Positions 53,517-62,282 of a DNA stretch of 64,000 bases are shown here, piece after piece. The DNA is from Chitinophaga nivalis. GTDB lineage: Bacteria > Bacteroidota > Bacteroidia > Chitinophagales > Chitinophagaceae. Every line of letters begins with the position of its first letter. Position 1 is the first letter of the stretch. Under the pieces are notes generated by a model. That model saw only the letters and a list, made by a program, of their open reading frames with translations, made no database searches and had not been told where the DNA came from. A program made the position numbers and the translations under genes. Location of the stretch: positions 5,940,087-6,004,086 of the forward strand of contig NZ_JAPDNR010000001.1 in the NCBI RefSeq assembly GCF_025989125.1. The letters run 5' to 3'.

Positions 53517-54509
53517 CTATAACACCACTGATAATATTTCCGGATTATTATAATGTCTCTGTTCATTTTCATTTACACCATACCTGTGGGAATATACATA
53601 CCAGGCATTGTGTCCTTCCGTTTGTAGCTTAATCTGTTCCACATATTTACCGATTAGTTCTGTCAGTGCTCCGAAATCCGGTACATTGGCACAAAGCCGC
53701 AACAATTCCTCCAGCGCTTTTGCATGGAGATCGCAGGCAATGTCCAGGGCCTCCTGAAAACCGCATTTCCGCTCCTGCTGAATAACTAACAGAATATTCA
53801 TGGCTTCCCGGTCTGCTTTTTCCTTAAAGGCAGACGAAAGATCATTCCGGATGCCAAGGATGCGAACCATCGCCTGCCGGATTGCCTGTATATAAGGATG
53901 TTCAAATATCGCCTGTGGCAATATGGTACCGGAACAAAGTTCTCCCATTGTTGCCGTAGACCGGGCTCCACAAATACTGTCGCGTAGCGGCAAATATTCT
54001 TCCAGGCTGGGATAAGTAACGGTTGCGTTATAGCTATACGCTGCATCTGTTAACATCGCATCGAAGTAATCTTTCATATCCGCCGTAAATCTTTTCATCC
54101 AGTCAGGGGTAGCATATGGTAGTGCTTCTTCCCGGATAATGGCCAGCTGCTGATAAATTTCATTGGCATGCGGCCTCCGGCCTTTTCCATTTAAGATATC
54201 GACGAGATTGTCGCAGATAGGTTTCAGTTCACTGGCCGGCAATGGCCCCCAATGATCATCATGTACAAATACCCATAAGAAATACCGGCTTCCTACTGTT
54301 AGCTGTTCATAACTGGCATTTGGAAATACCCTGCTGGATAAATATCCAAACTGCGCCTTTTTCAGCTCTTTTTTTAAGTCATCAGCAATACAGGTATATT
54401 CATTTATCCACTGTGTGATCTGCGCATTTATTTTTTCCATGAATGGATTGGCCTTTCCCTCAGAGGGATAATGAAAACGGGGAAATACAATTGACATGTT
54501 TAATAACAT
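53517..54509 (-). CDS. Class I terpene synthase (cluster gene 4)
   Basis: 330 residues, all helical. Metal-binding motifs: D84-D85 in FVHDDHWG, a shortened aspartate-rich motif, and N222-D223-x2-S226-x3-E230 in IRNDLSSAFKE (NSE triad, intact). The C-terminal WYVYSHRY (W303, R309-Y310) matches the RY pair that closes over the diphosphate. It would ionise a prenyl diphosphate (C15 or C20) made by the neighbouring synthase and cyclise it. The product cannot be predicted. An in-frame ATG at 54497 is an alternative start. Confidence 0.88.
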   Translation of the reverse strand: MLLNMSIVFPRFHYPSEGKANPFMEKINAQITQWINEYTCIADDLKKELKKAQFGYLSSRVFPNASYEQLTVGSRYFLWVFVHDDHWGPLPASELKPICDNLVDILNGKGRRPHANEIYQQLAIIREEALPYATPDWMKRFTADMKDYFDAMLTDAAYSYNATVTYPSLEEYLPLRDSICGARSTATMGELCSGTILPQAIFEHPYIQAIRQAMVRILGIRNDLSSAFKEKADREAMNILLVIQQERKCGFQEALDIACDLHAKALEELLRLCANVPDFGALTELIGKYVEQIKLQTEGHNAWYVYSHRYGVNENEQRHYNNPEILSVVL

Positions 54510-54819
54510 TTAAGAAGTGAATAATAAAAATATCTTCCCGAAATTATCTGTAAACTAAAAAAATGCCACTCCTTTCCGGTATCCTATAGTCATATCACAC
54601 CCTATCGGAATGATTGATTTCCGGTTGTATTTGCTGTATTTAAAAGTGTTGATTTTAAAGCCCTGTTTGTTATTCCTATATGGGATTGTATCAGGTGGTC
54701 ATACAATCTAACCATTGTGATATTAATATTGTTACAGCAACCCTTTTATTGCAAACAGCTGGTATATCCTATAGTGGTATTTTTTAACTCACCGTTCCCC
54801 ACAGTGATTATTTTCCGGT
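54510..54819. other. Intergenic region between terpene synthase and prenyl synthase
   Basis: 310 bases, AT-rich, with no gene and no clear hairpin or promoter. Confidence 0.4.
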
Positions 54820-55791
54820 TCAATATTTCCTTACCAGCAACATATCAATCAGTTCAATCAGTGGTGCTTTTCTGTAATCAGGTACATCTATCGTTGTGAG
54901 ACAATCAGAAGCCAGTGCGGTGTAATGCGCAATTTCTGCCAGCAGCCAGCGGTCGGCGCCGGTATCCTGGAATAATTGTGTCGTCCGCGACACTTTATCT
55001 GCATCATTATTACCGATGGTTTGCTCCAGGGATCGCTGCTGAACAGGCGATCCCATTTCCATTGCCTTGACAAGCAAGGCCGTTTTTTTATTTTCCATGA
55101 TATCTCCACCAGCCTGTTTTCCGGTCAGTGCCGGATCCCCAAATGTATCCAGGTAATCATCCTGCAGTTGAAAAGCAATACCTAAGTATTTGCCGAAAGT
55201 ATATAACAGCTCCTGTGACTTTTTGTTCGCCCCTCCAATCATAGCGCCGATCTGCAACCCTGCTGCCAGTAAAACGGCAGTCTTCATGGTAATCATTTCG
55301 AGGTAGTCTGCATAACTGACCCGTGTCAATACGGAATCTGCCAGATTGAGATCCATTTGTTGTCCGTCGCATACTTGTATAGTGGTATTGCTGAACAGGA
55401 CGCGTACCGCATTTTGCCGGATATGTTGTACCTGATGGATATACGAAAACGCATTGATCAGTAATACATCACCTGCCAGCAACGCTACAGACAAATTATA
55501 TTTCATGTGCACAGTTGGCCGGCCACGCCGTAAAGGGGCACTATCCATAATATCGTCATGCACCAGCGAGTAGTTATGGAACAATTCAATGGCAATACCT
55601 GCCTGAAAAGCATCTTCCTGTATGTCATCAAACAATTGGTTACCCAGCAAACAAAGCGCGGGCCGTACGCGCTTCCCACCCGCTTCCAGGAAATAGCGGA
55701 TCGAATCATACAAATGAACCGGACCAACAGGAAATGTAAGCTCCTCTATCCGTTGCTGGAAGGTGACCAGAATTTCTTTCAGGGAAAACAT
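54820..55791 (-). CDS. Polyprenyl diphosphate synthase (cluster gene 3)
   Basis: 323 residues, trans-isoprenyl diphosphate synthase family. FARM D79-D80-x2-D83 (VHDDIMDSAPLRRGRPT) and SARM D211-D212-x2-D215 (LQDDYLDTFGD). K and R in GGKRVRP bind isopentenyl diphosphate. The residue five before FARM is Tyr74, a bulky floor residue that favours C15 to C20 products over long chains. It supplies the substrate for the terpene synthase next to it. The start ATG at 55791 fits the family N-terminus. Gap of 205 bases to the SDR gene. Confidence 0.92.
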   Translation of the reverse strand: MFSLKEILVTFQQRIEELTFPVGPVHLYDSIRYFLEAGGKRVRPALCLLGNQLFDDIQEDAFQAGIAIELFHNYSLVHDDIMDSAPLRRGRPTVHMKYNLSVALLAGDVLLINAFSYIHQVQHIRQNAVRVLFSNTTIQVCDGQQMDLNLADSVLTRVSYADYLEMITMKTAVLLAAGLQIGAMIGGANKKSQELLYTFGKYLGIAFQLQDDYLDTFGDPALTGKQAGGDIMENKKTALLVKAMEMGSPVQQRSLEQTIGNNDADKVSRTTQLFQDTGADRWLLAEIAHYTALASDCLTTIDVPDYRKAPLIELIDMLLVRKY

Positions 55792-55996
55792 GTTGTGGTT
55801 ATTTTAAGTGAACAGTGAGCAGGAATGAGCAGATAACACTACACAAAAAGATAGCTAATCACACAATAGTGTGCCTCTGCTACAACTGCAGGCAAATAAA
55901 AAATCTTCCGCTGTGCTATACAAACAGCGATCTCATAAACGATTTTGGTCGTATCCTACCGAATGGGGGATGTCTACCCACCTACCCTCCAGGGGG

Positions 55997-56749
55997 CTAT
56001 TGTGCCAGATATCCACCATCAATTCCATAATAACTACCGGTAACAAAAGAGGCTTTATCAGTACTCAACCAGAGTACCAGTTCCGCCACTTCTTCTACCC
56101 GGCCCATTCTGCCAATGGGATGCATAGCCGCCACCTGTTTCTTCTGTTCTTCTGTGATAAAAACATCCAGCATAGGTGTGTCTATAAAAGCAGGCCCTAC
56201 ACAGTTAATACGTATTCCTTTCGTCGCGTATTCCAATGCGGCAGCTTTTGTAAGTCCTACCATACCATGTTTGGAGGCTACGTAAGGGCCTATTCCGGGA
56301 TAAGCCACCTTTGATGCCGCAGATCCCATATTCACGATGGAACCACCGCCGCTGTCCAATAAAGCGGGGATCTGGTAATGCATACTGTAAAAAGTACCGT
56401 TCAGGTTCGTATTAATCAGTTGCTGCCAATCCTCAATCTTCACATCCGATATGTGGGTCAGCGGCAATGCCATCCCGGCGTTGTTACAAACAATGTCCAG
56501 CCGGTGATATCGCGACATCGTTTCGGACACCAGCCGTTTACAATCTGCCGGAATACTGACATCTGTCTGTACAAAAAAAGCCTTTCCTCCATTCGCAGCT
56601 ATTTCGTCTACGACCTGTTGATTGCGTACTTTATCACGCCCACCAATAACAACAGTTGCACCTTCTTTTGCATACAACAATGCCACCGCTTTACCAATAC
56701 CTGAACTGGCGCCTGTGACAATAGCGACTTTGTTTTCAAGATTTGCCAT
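55997..56749 (-). CDS. Short-chain dehydrogenase/reductase (cluster gene 2)
   Basis: 250 residues, classical SDR. Cofactor motif TGASSGIG (12-19), NNAG (89-92), catalytic S143, Y156 and K160 (GPYVASK). GGRDK after the second strand suits NADP(H). The C-terminal YYGIDGGYLAQ is also typical. It could oxidise or reduce an alcohol or ketone on the terpene or polyketide product (inference). 69 bases downstream of the antiterminator gene. Confidence 0.92.
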   Translation of the reverse strand: MANLENKVAIVTGASSGIGKAVALLYAKEGATVVIGGRDKVRNQQVVDEIAANGGKAFFVQTDVSIPADCKRLVSETMSRYHRLDIVCNNAGMALPLTHISDVKIEDWQQLINTNLNGTFYSMHYQIPALLDSGGGSIVNMGSAASKVAYPGIGPYVASKHGMVGLTKAAALEYATKGIRINCVGPAFIDTPMLDVFITEEQKKQVAAMHPIGRMGRVEEVAELVLWLSTDKASFVTGSYYGIDGGYLAQ

Positions 56750-56818
56750 AACAGAAAATTGTTTATATCGTTAACAACTATGTCCCCGATAAGTTATCAA
56801 CCCCGCCCTGGTATCCCA

Positions 56819-57259
56819 TTATATTTTCGGGAAACCGACCTCGAGCTGTTGTAAGGTACCATTGCGTAATTCCGCCATGATATCGGTCGGGTATAAATTT
56901 TCTGTTGAATAAATTCTTTGTTTATTACCTTTTACAAAGTCATGTTGTATTTCTACTAATATACGTATAGCATTCAGTTCCCGGGGGGAAACAACCGCAT
57001 GCTTGCCTTCAAAGGAAACATATTTTACGACCCCTGTTACCGTAAATACTTCATTGTAATGCGCAGGAGTAATATTTACAAACAGGTAATTAGGAAACAA
57101 CGGACATTCCAGGTACTTTACGCGATCGCGCCATTTCTTCCTTATCAATAATAATGGCAGATATACCTCTATACCTCTCCCTGATAACGCCTGACTAACC
57201 CTGCGTTCATAATGGGGCCTGGTATATATAATCTCCCATTGTACAATTGTGGCTGGCAT
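56819..57259 (-). CDS. NusG-like (UpxY-family) specialised antiterminator, KOW domain absent (cluster gene 1)
   Basis: 146 residues. NGN domain: WEIIYTRPHYERRVSQALSGRGIEVYLP, LECPLFPNYLFVN and VVKYVSFEGKHAVVSPREL, the UpxY signature. A normal UpxY has about 170 residues with a C-terminal KOW (VxxGPLxGxxG); this one ends LEVGFPKI and has no KOW, and no other frame continues it. In Bacteroidota UpxY proteins bind RNA polymerase at the 5' leader of their own long operon and let it be read through. It is the first gene of the cluster, after a 1.4 kb AT-rich region with hairpins. Confidence 0.85.
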   Translation of the reverse strand: MPATIVQWEIIYTRPHYERRVSQALSGRGIEVYLPLLLIRKKWRDRVKYLECPLFPNYLFVNITPAHYNEVFTVTGVVKYVSFEGKHAVVSPRELNAIRILVEIQHDFVKGNKQRIYSTENLYPTDIMAELRNGTLQQLEVGFPKI

Positions 57260-57555
57260 AACATTTTGTTATAGAATCAATAAATACGATCAACAAATGA
57301 TCATATCAACAGCCTATGCAAATAACAGCAGACTGCAACTACATAGTTAAACAAAGTATAACAGTCGCTATGGCGGCTGCATTCACGGCAAGATGAATAA
57401 TGGAGGTTACTTACTTTCAATGATATCGGCCCAATAACTATCGGTATAAACAGCCAGGCAACAGCAACAACATCAACGGCAAAAGATACATTTGCCATGT
57501 GCTAAAATACTTGCTAAATCAATGGTAACAATCAGTAAGAAAAAGTATGACTAAG

Positions 57556-57588
57556 GTGGCATTTACAGCTTCGCTGTAGCGCAGCCAC
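57556..57588 (-). promoter_or_regulatory. Two-part hairpin in the antiterminator leader
   Basis: GTGGC (57556-57560) pairs with GCCAC (57584-57588), and inside it ACAGC (57565-57569) pairs with GCTGT (57573-57577). About 300 bases upstream of the antiterminator start codon. Possible RNA target for the UpxY protein (inference). Confidence 0.35.
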
Positions 57589-57780
57589 AAAATAGCTACG
57601 CTGTTTTCTTGTCCTAAAATTATTAAATAAAAAAAATAATTCCTATTTTTTTATCGAGTTACATACAATTTATTTATTGTTTTTTTTGACACTGCTATAA
57701 AAACAACAGCGCAATAAACAGCTAGCCTACACTGCGATTAAAAGCATAGATACGCATGTATACAACTGCTTTATTATTGC

Positions 57781-57801
57781 AAAAAAGCGTGTTATCACGC
57801 T
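57781..57801 (-). terminator. Terminator-like hairpin on minus strand, no gene upstream
   Basis: AGCGTG and CACGCT pair over a 4-base loop, followed on the minus strand by TTTTTTG. The nearest minus-strand gene upstream ends at 60125, so this hairpin may be an attenuator in a long leader or the end of a small RNA. Confidence 0.45.
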
Positions 57802-58691
57802 ACTTCACCCTGCCGATTTAATAGTAAAAAAAATAATACCTTCTTTCGTATGAATTAAAAAAACACCTCCTCTATTTATCATCTCTTCACAAAAAAAATA
57901 AACACGCATAAAAATTTATTTTCCCGGTTTCATTTTTTATATAATTTGAAGTTATAATCATGAGTCGAATGTTCCCTACCAATAGTCAGGATGCATAATT
58001 ACTTTTAAAGAAATGTACACAGCATACCTCAATAACCATTTTAAAATTTAACACGTTCCATTTTCCATGACAGCACAACAGGCTCAAACCTAATACACCA
58101 CGCAATACAAACAATAACAGTTACCCTTTTTATCCGGATAATGACATTGTTGTAAGGATGATATAATAATCGCACTACCATCTTCCGGCATACATGCAAT
58201 CGAAGCAGATTACGACAACAATAAAAAACGGAGCCCGAAAACCTGATGCGGGCCTGGAAAGGCATCAAGGAATGACCCTATAACGCCTCCATTAGCCTTT
58301 TGCAGTTTATTACTGCGGTAAAATATCAGTCACACCTACGGGCTGATATGCCCGCAGGTAAATATAAAACCATGCCTATACGACAGGTATCTTCATAAAA
58401 AAAACATCTCTCCACCACAGCTTATCCGGCATCGGCTACACAACGAAATTCCTCATAACGACAACAATATCTGTATTAGAATTGTATTTATTGTATTGCA
58501 AACCGGGAGCTTCGGTCACCTGCTGACGGCAATCATTCTTCCTCAAAAATGATAACCAGCTACAGCAGGCATACATCGGGTTTCCGGGACGTTCCGGGCA
58601 GACAGCCAACAGTTACCTGCCAGCTTGCCACATCCGGATAAACCAGCGTCGTTGCTTACCATACTTTCTGTAAACAATAGCATACCTGTTC

Positions 58692-60113
58692 ATGCAAAGA
58701 CCATTACTCAAAAAAGCCATTGTACTGGGAGGCAGTATCACCGGACTATTAACCGCCACCGTGCTGGCCACGTTTTTTGAAGAAGTATTACTGCTCGAGA
58801 AAGATCATCTACCCGAAACAACTGCTCCCCGTAAATCAGTGCCGCAGGATCAGCACGCCCACACCATTCTGCAAAAGACACTGCTGTTTATAGAAGCGCA
58901 GTACCCCGGTATTTGCAGCGAAATAACCGCTACCGGCGGTAACATCATAGATACGTCCAGCGATGTATGCTGGCTGTTTCAGGATGGCTGGCGGCAAAGA
59001 CATCACAGCGGCCTGCAGGCACTTTTAACGACCCGGCCCAACCTGGATCAGCACCTCTATCGGCGGATGCGGGCAAAATATCCGCATGTGCAATGCCGGC
59101 AATGCTGTAAAACAACCGGCTACTTATATCATCCGGCGTCTCACCAGATTACAGGCGTACATATCCTGAATGAAACCGGACAGCCAGAAACATTGTCTGC
59201 CGATCTGGTTGTGGATGCCATGGGCAGATTTTCCCGGTCGCCGGAATGGTTGCAGCAAGCAGGCCTCGGCAGTCCTGAAACCGCCGAAGTAAAAATGCAG
59301 CTGGCTTATTCCAGCAGAATATACCAGCAGCCGGATCATACGCCCCCCAACTGGAAATCGATGGCGCTCTATCCTTCTTTCCCCCACACCTGGAAATCAG
59401 GTATCATTGCAGATATTGGTAACCGGCAGTGGCTGGTGAGCCTATGTGGTTATTTCGGCGATTGTGCCCCGGCCGCAGATGATGGCTTTTTGAATTTTGC
59501 CCGGGATTTAAGAAGTCCGGATATCTACCAGTTACTGAAAGACAGCCAGCCGCTGACCCTCGTTAAAATACATAAGGTGTCTAAAAATATCCGGCATTAT
59601 TATGAAAAGTTCAGGCAGCTGCCGGATGGGTTTATTGTACTGGGAGATGCCCACTGTGCATTTAATCCGATATTTGGTCAGGGTATTTGCATTGCTACCG
59701 CCAATGTGATGGCGCTGCATCAACAACTGCAACGGCTATACGCCCAAAAGCAACCTAGTCTGAGAGGCTTCTCCGCTCCCTTTCAAAAGGCCATTGCAGC
59801 GCAGGCAGACCTGCCCTGGTTTTTAACCAATACGATTGACCTGAGTTATAAACAAGCCGAAGGTAAACGGCCGCTGGGACATACCCTGTTGTATCGTTTC
59901 CTGCGAAAAGCCATCGCTGCCGGGTCCTGCAGTACCCGGTTGAATCAGATATTCCTGAAAGTATTACACCTGGAAGCCAGCCGTAAAGATCTGTTCAATC
60001 CACTGATAGCCGTGACGATGTTGCGCCATGAACTGCTTTCCATGTTTACCCCTGCCGCTCATAAAGCGCTTATCAGGCCGGTCAACCATCCGCAGGAAGT
60101 GGTTACTTCCTGA
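58692..60113 (+). CDS. FAD-dependent monooxygenase/epoxidase-like protein
   Basis: 473 residues. Rossmann start AIVLGGSITGLLTATVLA (GxGxxG variant, G13-G14-x3-G18), E36-type acid (LLLEKDH), and the GD motif VLGDAHCAFNPIFGQGI near residue 320 where FAD ribitol is held. It resembles group A flavoprotein monooxygenases of the polyether epoxidase and LasC/MonCI type. It could epoxidise or hydroxylate a terpene or polyene. It is divergent from the cluster and shares the 1.4 kb region, so a role in the same pathway is plausible but unproven. The stop is 11 bases from the converging AraC gene. Confidence 0.83.
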   Translation: MQRPLLKKAIVLGGSITGLLTATVLATFFEEVLLLEKDHLPETTAPRKSVPQDQHAHTILQKTLLFIEAQYPGICSEITATGGNIIDTSSDVCWLFQDGWRQRHHSGLQALLTTRPNLDQHLYRRMRAKYPHVQCRQCCKTTGYLYHPASHQITGVHILNETGQPETLSADLVVDAMGRFSRSPEWLQQAGLGSPETAEVKMQLAYSSRIYQQPDHTPPNWKSMALYPSFPHTWKSGIIADIGNRQWLVSLCGYFGDCAPAADDGFLNFARDLRSPDIYQLLKDSQPLTLVKIHKVSKNIRHYYEKFRQLPDGFIVLGDAHCAFNPIFGQGICIATANVMALHQQLQRLYAQKQPSLRGFSAPFQKAIAAQADLPWFLTNTIDLSYKQAEGKRPLGHTLLYRFLRKAIAAGSCSTRLNQIFLKVLHLEASRKDLFNPLIAVTMLRHELLSMFTPAAHKALIRPVNHPQEVVTS

Positions 60114-60124
60114 AGCAGTAGTAT

Positions 60125-61027
60125 CTATGCCTGCGCTCTGTACATGCCCGGCGTCAGCGATACCTGCTCCCGGAAAAAACGATTAAAGTGGGAAGGGGAT
60201 TCAAAACCCAGACAGTAGGTGATTTCAGCCACACTCCATTGCGTATGTTTCAGTAACACTTTCGCCTCCTGCAGCAAACGTGCCGCAATACACGCAGATG
60301 TGGTTTTACCCGTCGTATTTTTCACCGCACGGTTCAGGTGATTCACATGTACCGACAAACACGCGGCAAAGTCCCGGGGCCTTCTGAGGTTAACGACTGC
60401 CTGCAGGGTATTCACCGGAAACTGCAACTCCAGCAATTCCATAAACAGCGCCGCGATCCGGGCATCCGCCACCGCCCCCACCGGCGTCACCGCCGGCGCT
60501 GGTTGCATCTTCATGACGGTGTGCACCAGCTCATATACCAGCGTGCGTAATACATCATATTTATAGGCATAATCTGAATGCAATTCGGTTTCCATCCGCT
60601 GATAGATAGCCGTTATGGCAACAACTTCCGCCGGCGTTGGAAAATAGACCGGGTTATGCTGCGGGTTAAAAACAGGGTACGCTTTAATATTCCCGAACTG
60701 ATGAAAAAATGATTCCGTAAAGATGCAAAACAATTCATGCTGACTTTCTTCCAACCGCTCTAACTGATAAGGTACATAGGGACTGGCAAACAGCAGGGCG
60801 CTGTCTGTGATGGTAATGGTTTTATCGGCATAGTGACACCGCGTTTTACCCATGATGAGTTTAATCTTGTAAAAATCTTTCCGGCTGAAAGCCGGTGGTA
60901 TCAACACCTGACCTGCATCTGCAGGCCAGCGCATCACATTAAAATGTTCCGGGGATTTACCCAATCCTTCCGGTACAGGACGCATTTTTTCTTTATAAAA
61001 ATCCGTCAGGCTTTCCATTTTTTGCAT
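60125..61027 (-). CDS. AraC-family regulator, divergent to aldo/keto reductase
   Basis: 300 residues. N-terminal cupin-like half (FYKIKLIMGKTRCHYADKTI, LFASPYVPYQLERL), C-terminal AraC domain with DFAACLSVHVNHLNRAVKNT and WSVAEITYCLGFESPSHFNRFFREQVS (cited in part). It is typical of regulators that sense small toxins and lie opposite the reductase gene they control; 153 bases separate the two starts. Converges with the FAD-monooxygenase gene with only 11 bases between. Confidence 0.88.
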   Translation of the reverse strand: MQKMESLTDFYKEKMRPVPEGLGKSPEHFNVMRWPADAGQVLIPPAFSRKDFYKIKLIMGKTRCHYADKTITITDSALLFASPYVPYQLERLEESQHELFCIFTESFFHQFGNIKAYPVFNPQHNPVYFPTPAEVVAITAIYQRMETELHSDYAYKYDVLRTLVYELVHTVMKMQPAPAVTPVGAVADARIAALFMELLELQFPVNTLQAVVNLRRPRDFAACLSVHVNHLNRAVKNTTGKTTSACIAARLLQEAKVLLKHTQWSVAEITYCLGFESPSHFNRFFREQVSLTPGMYRAQA

Positions 61028-61180
61028 GCCCTAAATTACAGCTTATTTCCCGCGCAGCAGTCATTGTTTGATTTTTACCATGCTTTGTTTGATATCGGCT
61101 ATACTCCCGAATACCAACGTTATAATTTTGCTGTGTGAAGATGACCAACCTTCTTCACTTCATTCAATCAGTTGTCAACT

Positions 61181-62275
61181 ATGATGGATTTAACACACTA
61201 CCGGACCCTGGGTCAATCCGGCCTGCGGGTAAGCCCGCTGGCACTGGGTACCATGACCTTCGGGGAAGACTGGGGATGGGGCAGCACACCTGCCACCGCC
61301 GCGCAAATATTAGCTGCCTATCTGGAAGCCGGCGGTAACATCATTGATACCGCCAACGTATATACGAAAGGGCATGCAGAAAAAATCATCGGGGATTATA
61401 TCCGGCAATCGGCGATCCGCCGCGACCAGCTGGTGATTTCCACCAAATTCTTCTGCAATCTGTATCCGGGAGATCCCAACGGTGGCGGTACCGGCAGGAA
61501 AGCCATCATCGCTTCCCTGGAAAATTCGCTTCGCAGACTACAGACAGATTACATAGATATCTATTGGATGCATGCCTTTGATCCGCATACGCCCATCGCG
61601 GAAACCATGTCGGCCCTGCATCACCTGGTAACGGCCGGCAAAGTGCGCTACATCGCCGTATCAGATACACCAGCCTGGAAAGTAGCGCAGGCGCAACTCC
61701 TGGCACTGCAACATGGCTGGACGCCTTTCATTGGATTGCAACTGGAATATTCCCTGCTCGAACGCACCGCAGAAGGGGAGCTGATACCGATGGCTCAGGA
61801 GCTGGGACTGGGCGTCATGCCCTGGTCGCCGTTAAAAGAAGGCGTACTTAGCGGCAAATACACCCGGGAGAACAGCGGCCAGCCACAAAGCGGCAGAAAC
61901 CACCTGCGGATAAAACCAGCTTTTCCGGAAGCCACCTATCAGCTGATCGACCAGCTGATTGCCATCAGCCACACCAAAGGCTGTAGCCCTGCAGCCGTGG
62001 CGCTGGCCTGGGTTATCAGCCGCCCGGGGGTAACTTCTACCCTGGCTGGCGCCCGCACGCCGGAACAGCTGCAGCAAAACCTGGCAGCTTTGGCGATTAC
62101 CCTTACACCGGAAGAAATACAATCGCTGGAAGCGCTGAGCACACCCGTACTTAGCTTTCCGATACCTTTTCTGCGCAATGGCGTAGGTGACCTCGCCCAA
62201 GCGGGTACCACCCTGAACGGTGTACCGGCTACGGTGCCGGCTATACTACCCACCAGCGAACAGGGGCCTTATTAA
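61181..62275 (+). CDS. Aldo/keto reductase
   Basis: 364 residues from the ATG at 61181 (the in-frame codon at 61172 is TTG). (beta/alpha)8 AKR: TLGQSGLRVSPLALGTMTFG at the start, catalytic tetrad D and Y in IIDTANVYTKGHAE, K in STKF and H in YWMHAFD. C-terminal WVISRPGVTSTLAGARTPEQL is the NADPH-binding signature. It reduces aldehydes or ketones; likely target of the divergent AraC gene. Not obviously part of the polyketide pathway. Confidence 0.9.
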   Translation: MMDLTHYRTLGQSGLRVSPLALGTMTFGEDWGWGSTPATAAQILAAYLEAGGNIIDTANVYTKGHAEKIIGDYIRQSAIRRDQLVISTKFFCNLYPGDPNGGGTGRKAIIASLENSLRRLQTDYIDIYWMHAFDPHTPIAETMSALHHLVTAGKVRYIAVSDTPAWKVAQAQLLALQHGWTPFIGLQLEYSLLERTAEGELIPMAQELGLGVMPWSPLKEGVLSGKYTRENSGQPQSGRNHLRIKPAFPEATYQLIDQLIAISHTKGCSPAAVALAWVISRPGVTSTLAGARTPEQLQQNLAALAITLTPEEIQSLEALSTPVLSFPIPFLRNGVGDLAQAGTTLNGVPATVPAILPTSEQGPY

Positions 62276-62282
62276 CAAAGGC

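Larger units (their letters stand above)
57260..58691. other. Long AT-rich non-coding region upstream of the cluster
   Basis: 1.43 kb with several small frames (57301-57498, 58041-58268) that do not look like proteins. The stretch 57600-57960 is very AT-rich. It contains a hairpin at 57556-57588 and a minus-strand terminator-like element at 57781-57801. It likely contains the promoters of the NusG-headed operon and of the divergent FAD-monooxygenase gene. Confidence 0.55.

Noticed and set aside
57301..57498. 65-residue minus-strand frame upstream of the antiterminator
   Set aside because: Hydrophobic but with no leader or family pattern; it could be a small peptide, but there is no support.
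58041..58268. 75-residue minus-strand frame in the long leader
   Set aside because: Cys/Val/Arg-rich random look, no start signal, AT-rich surroundings.
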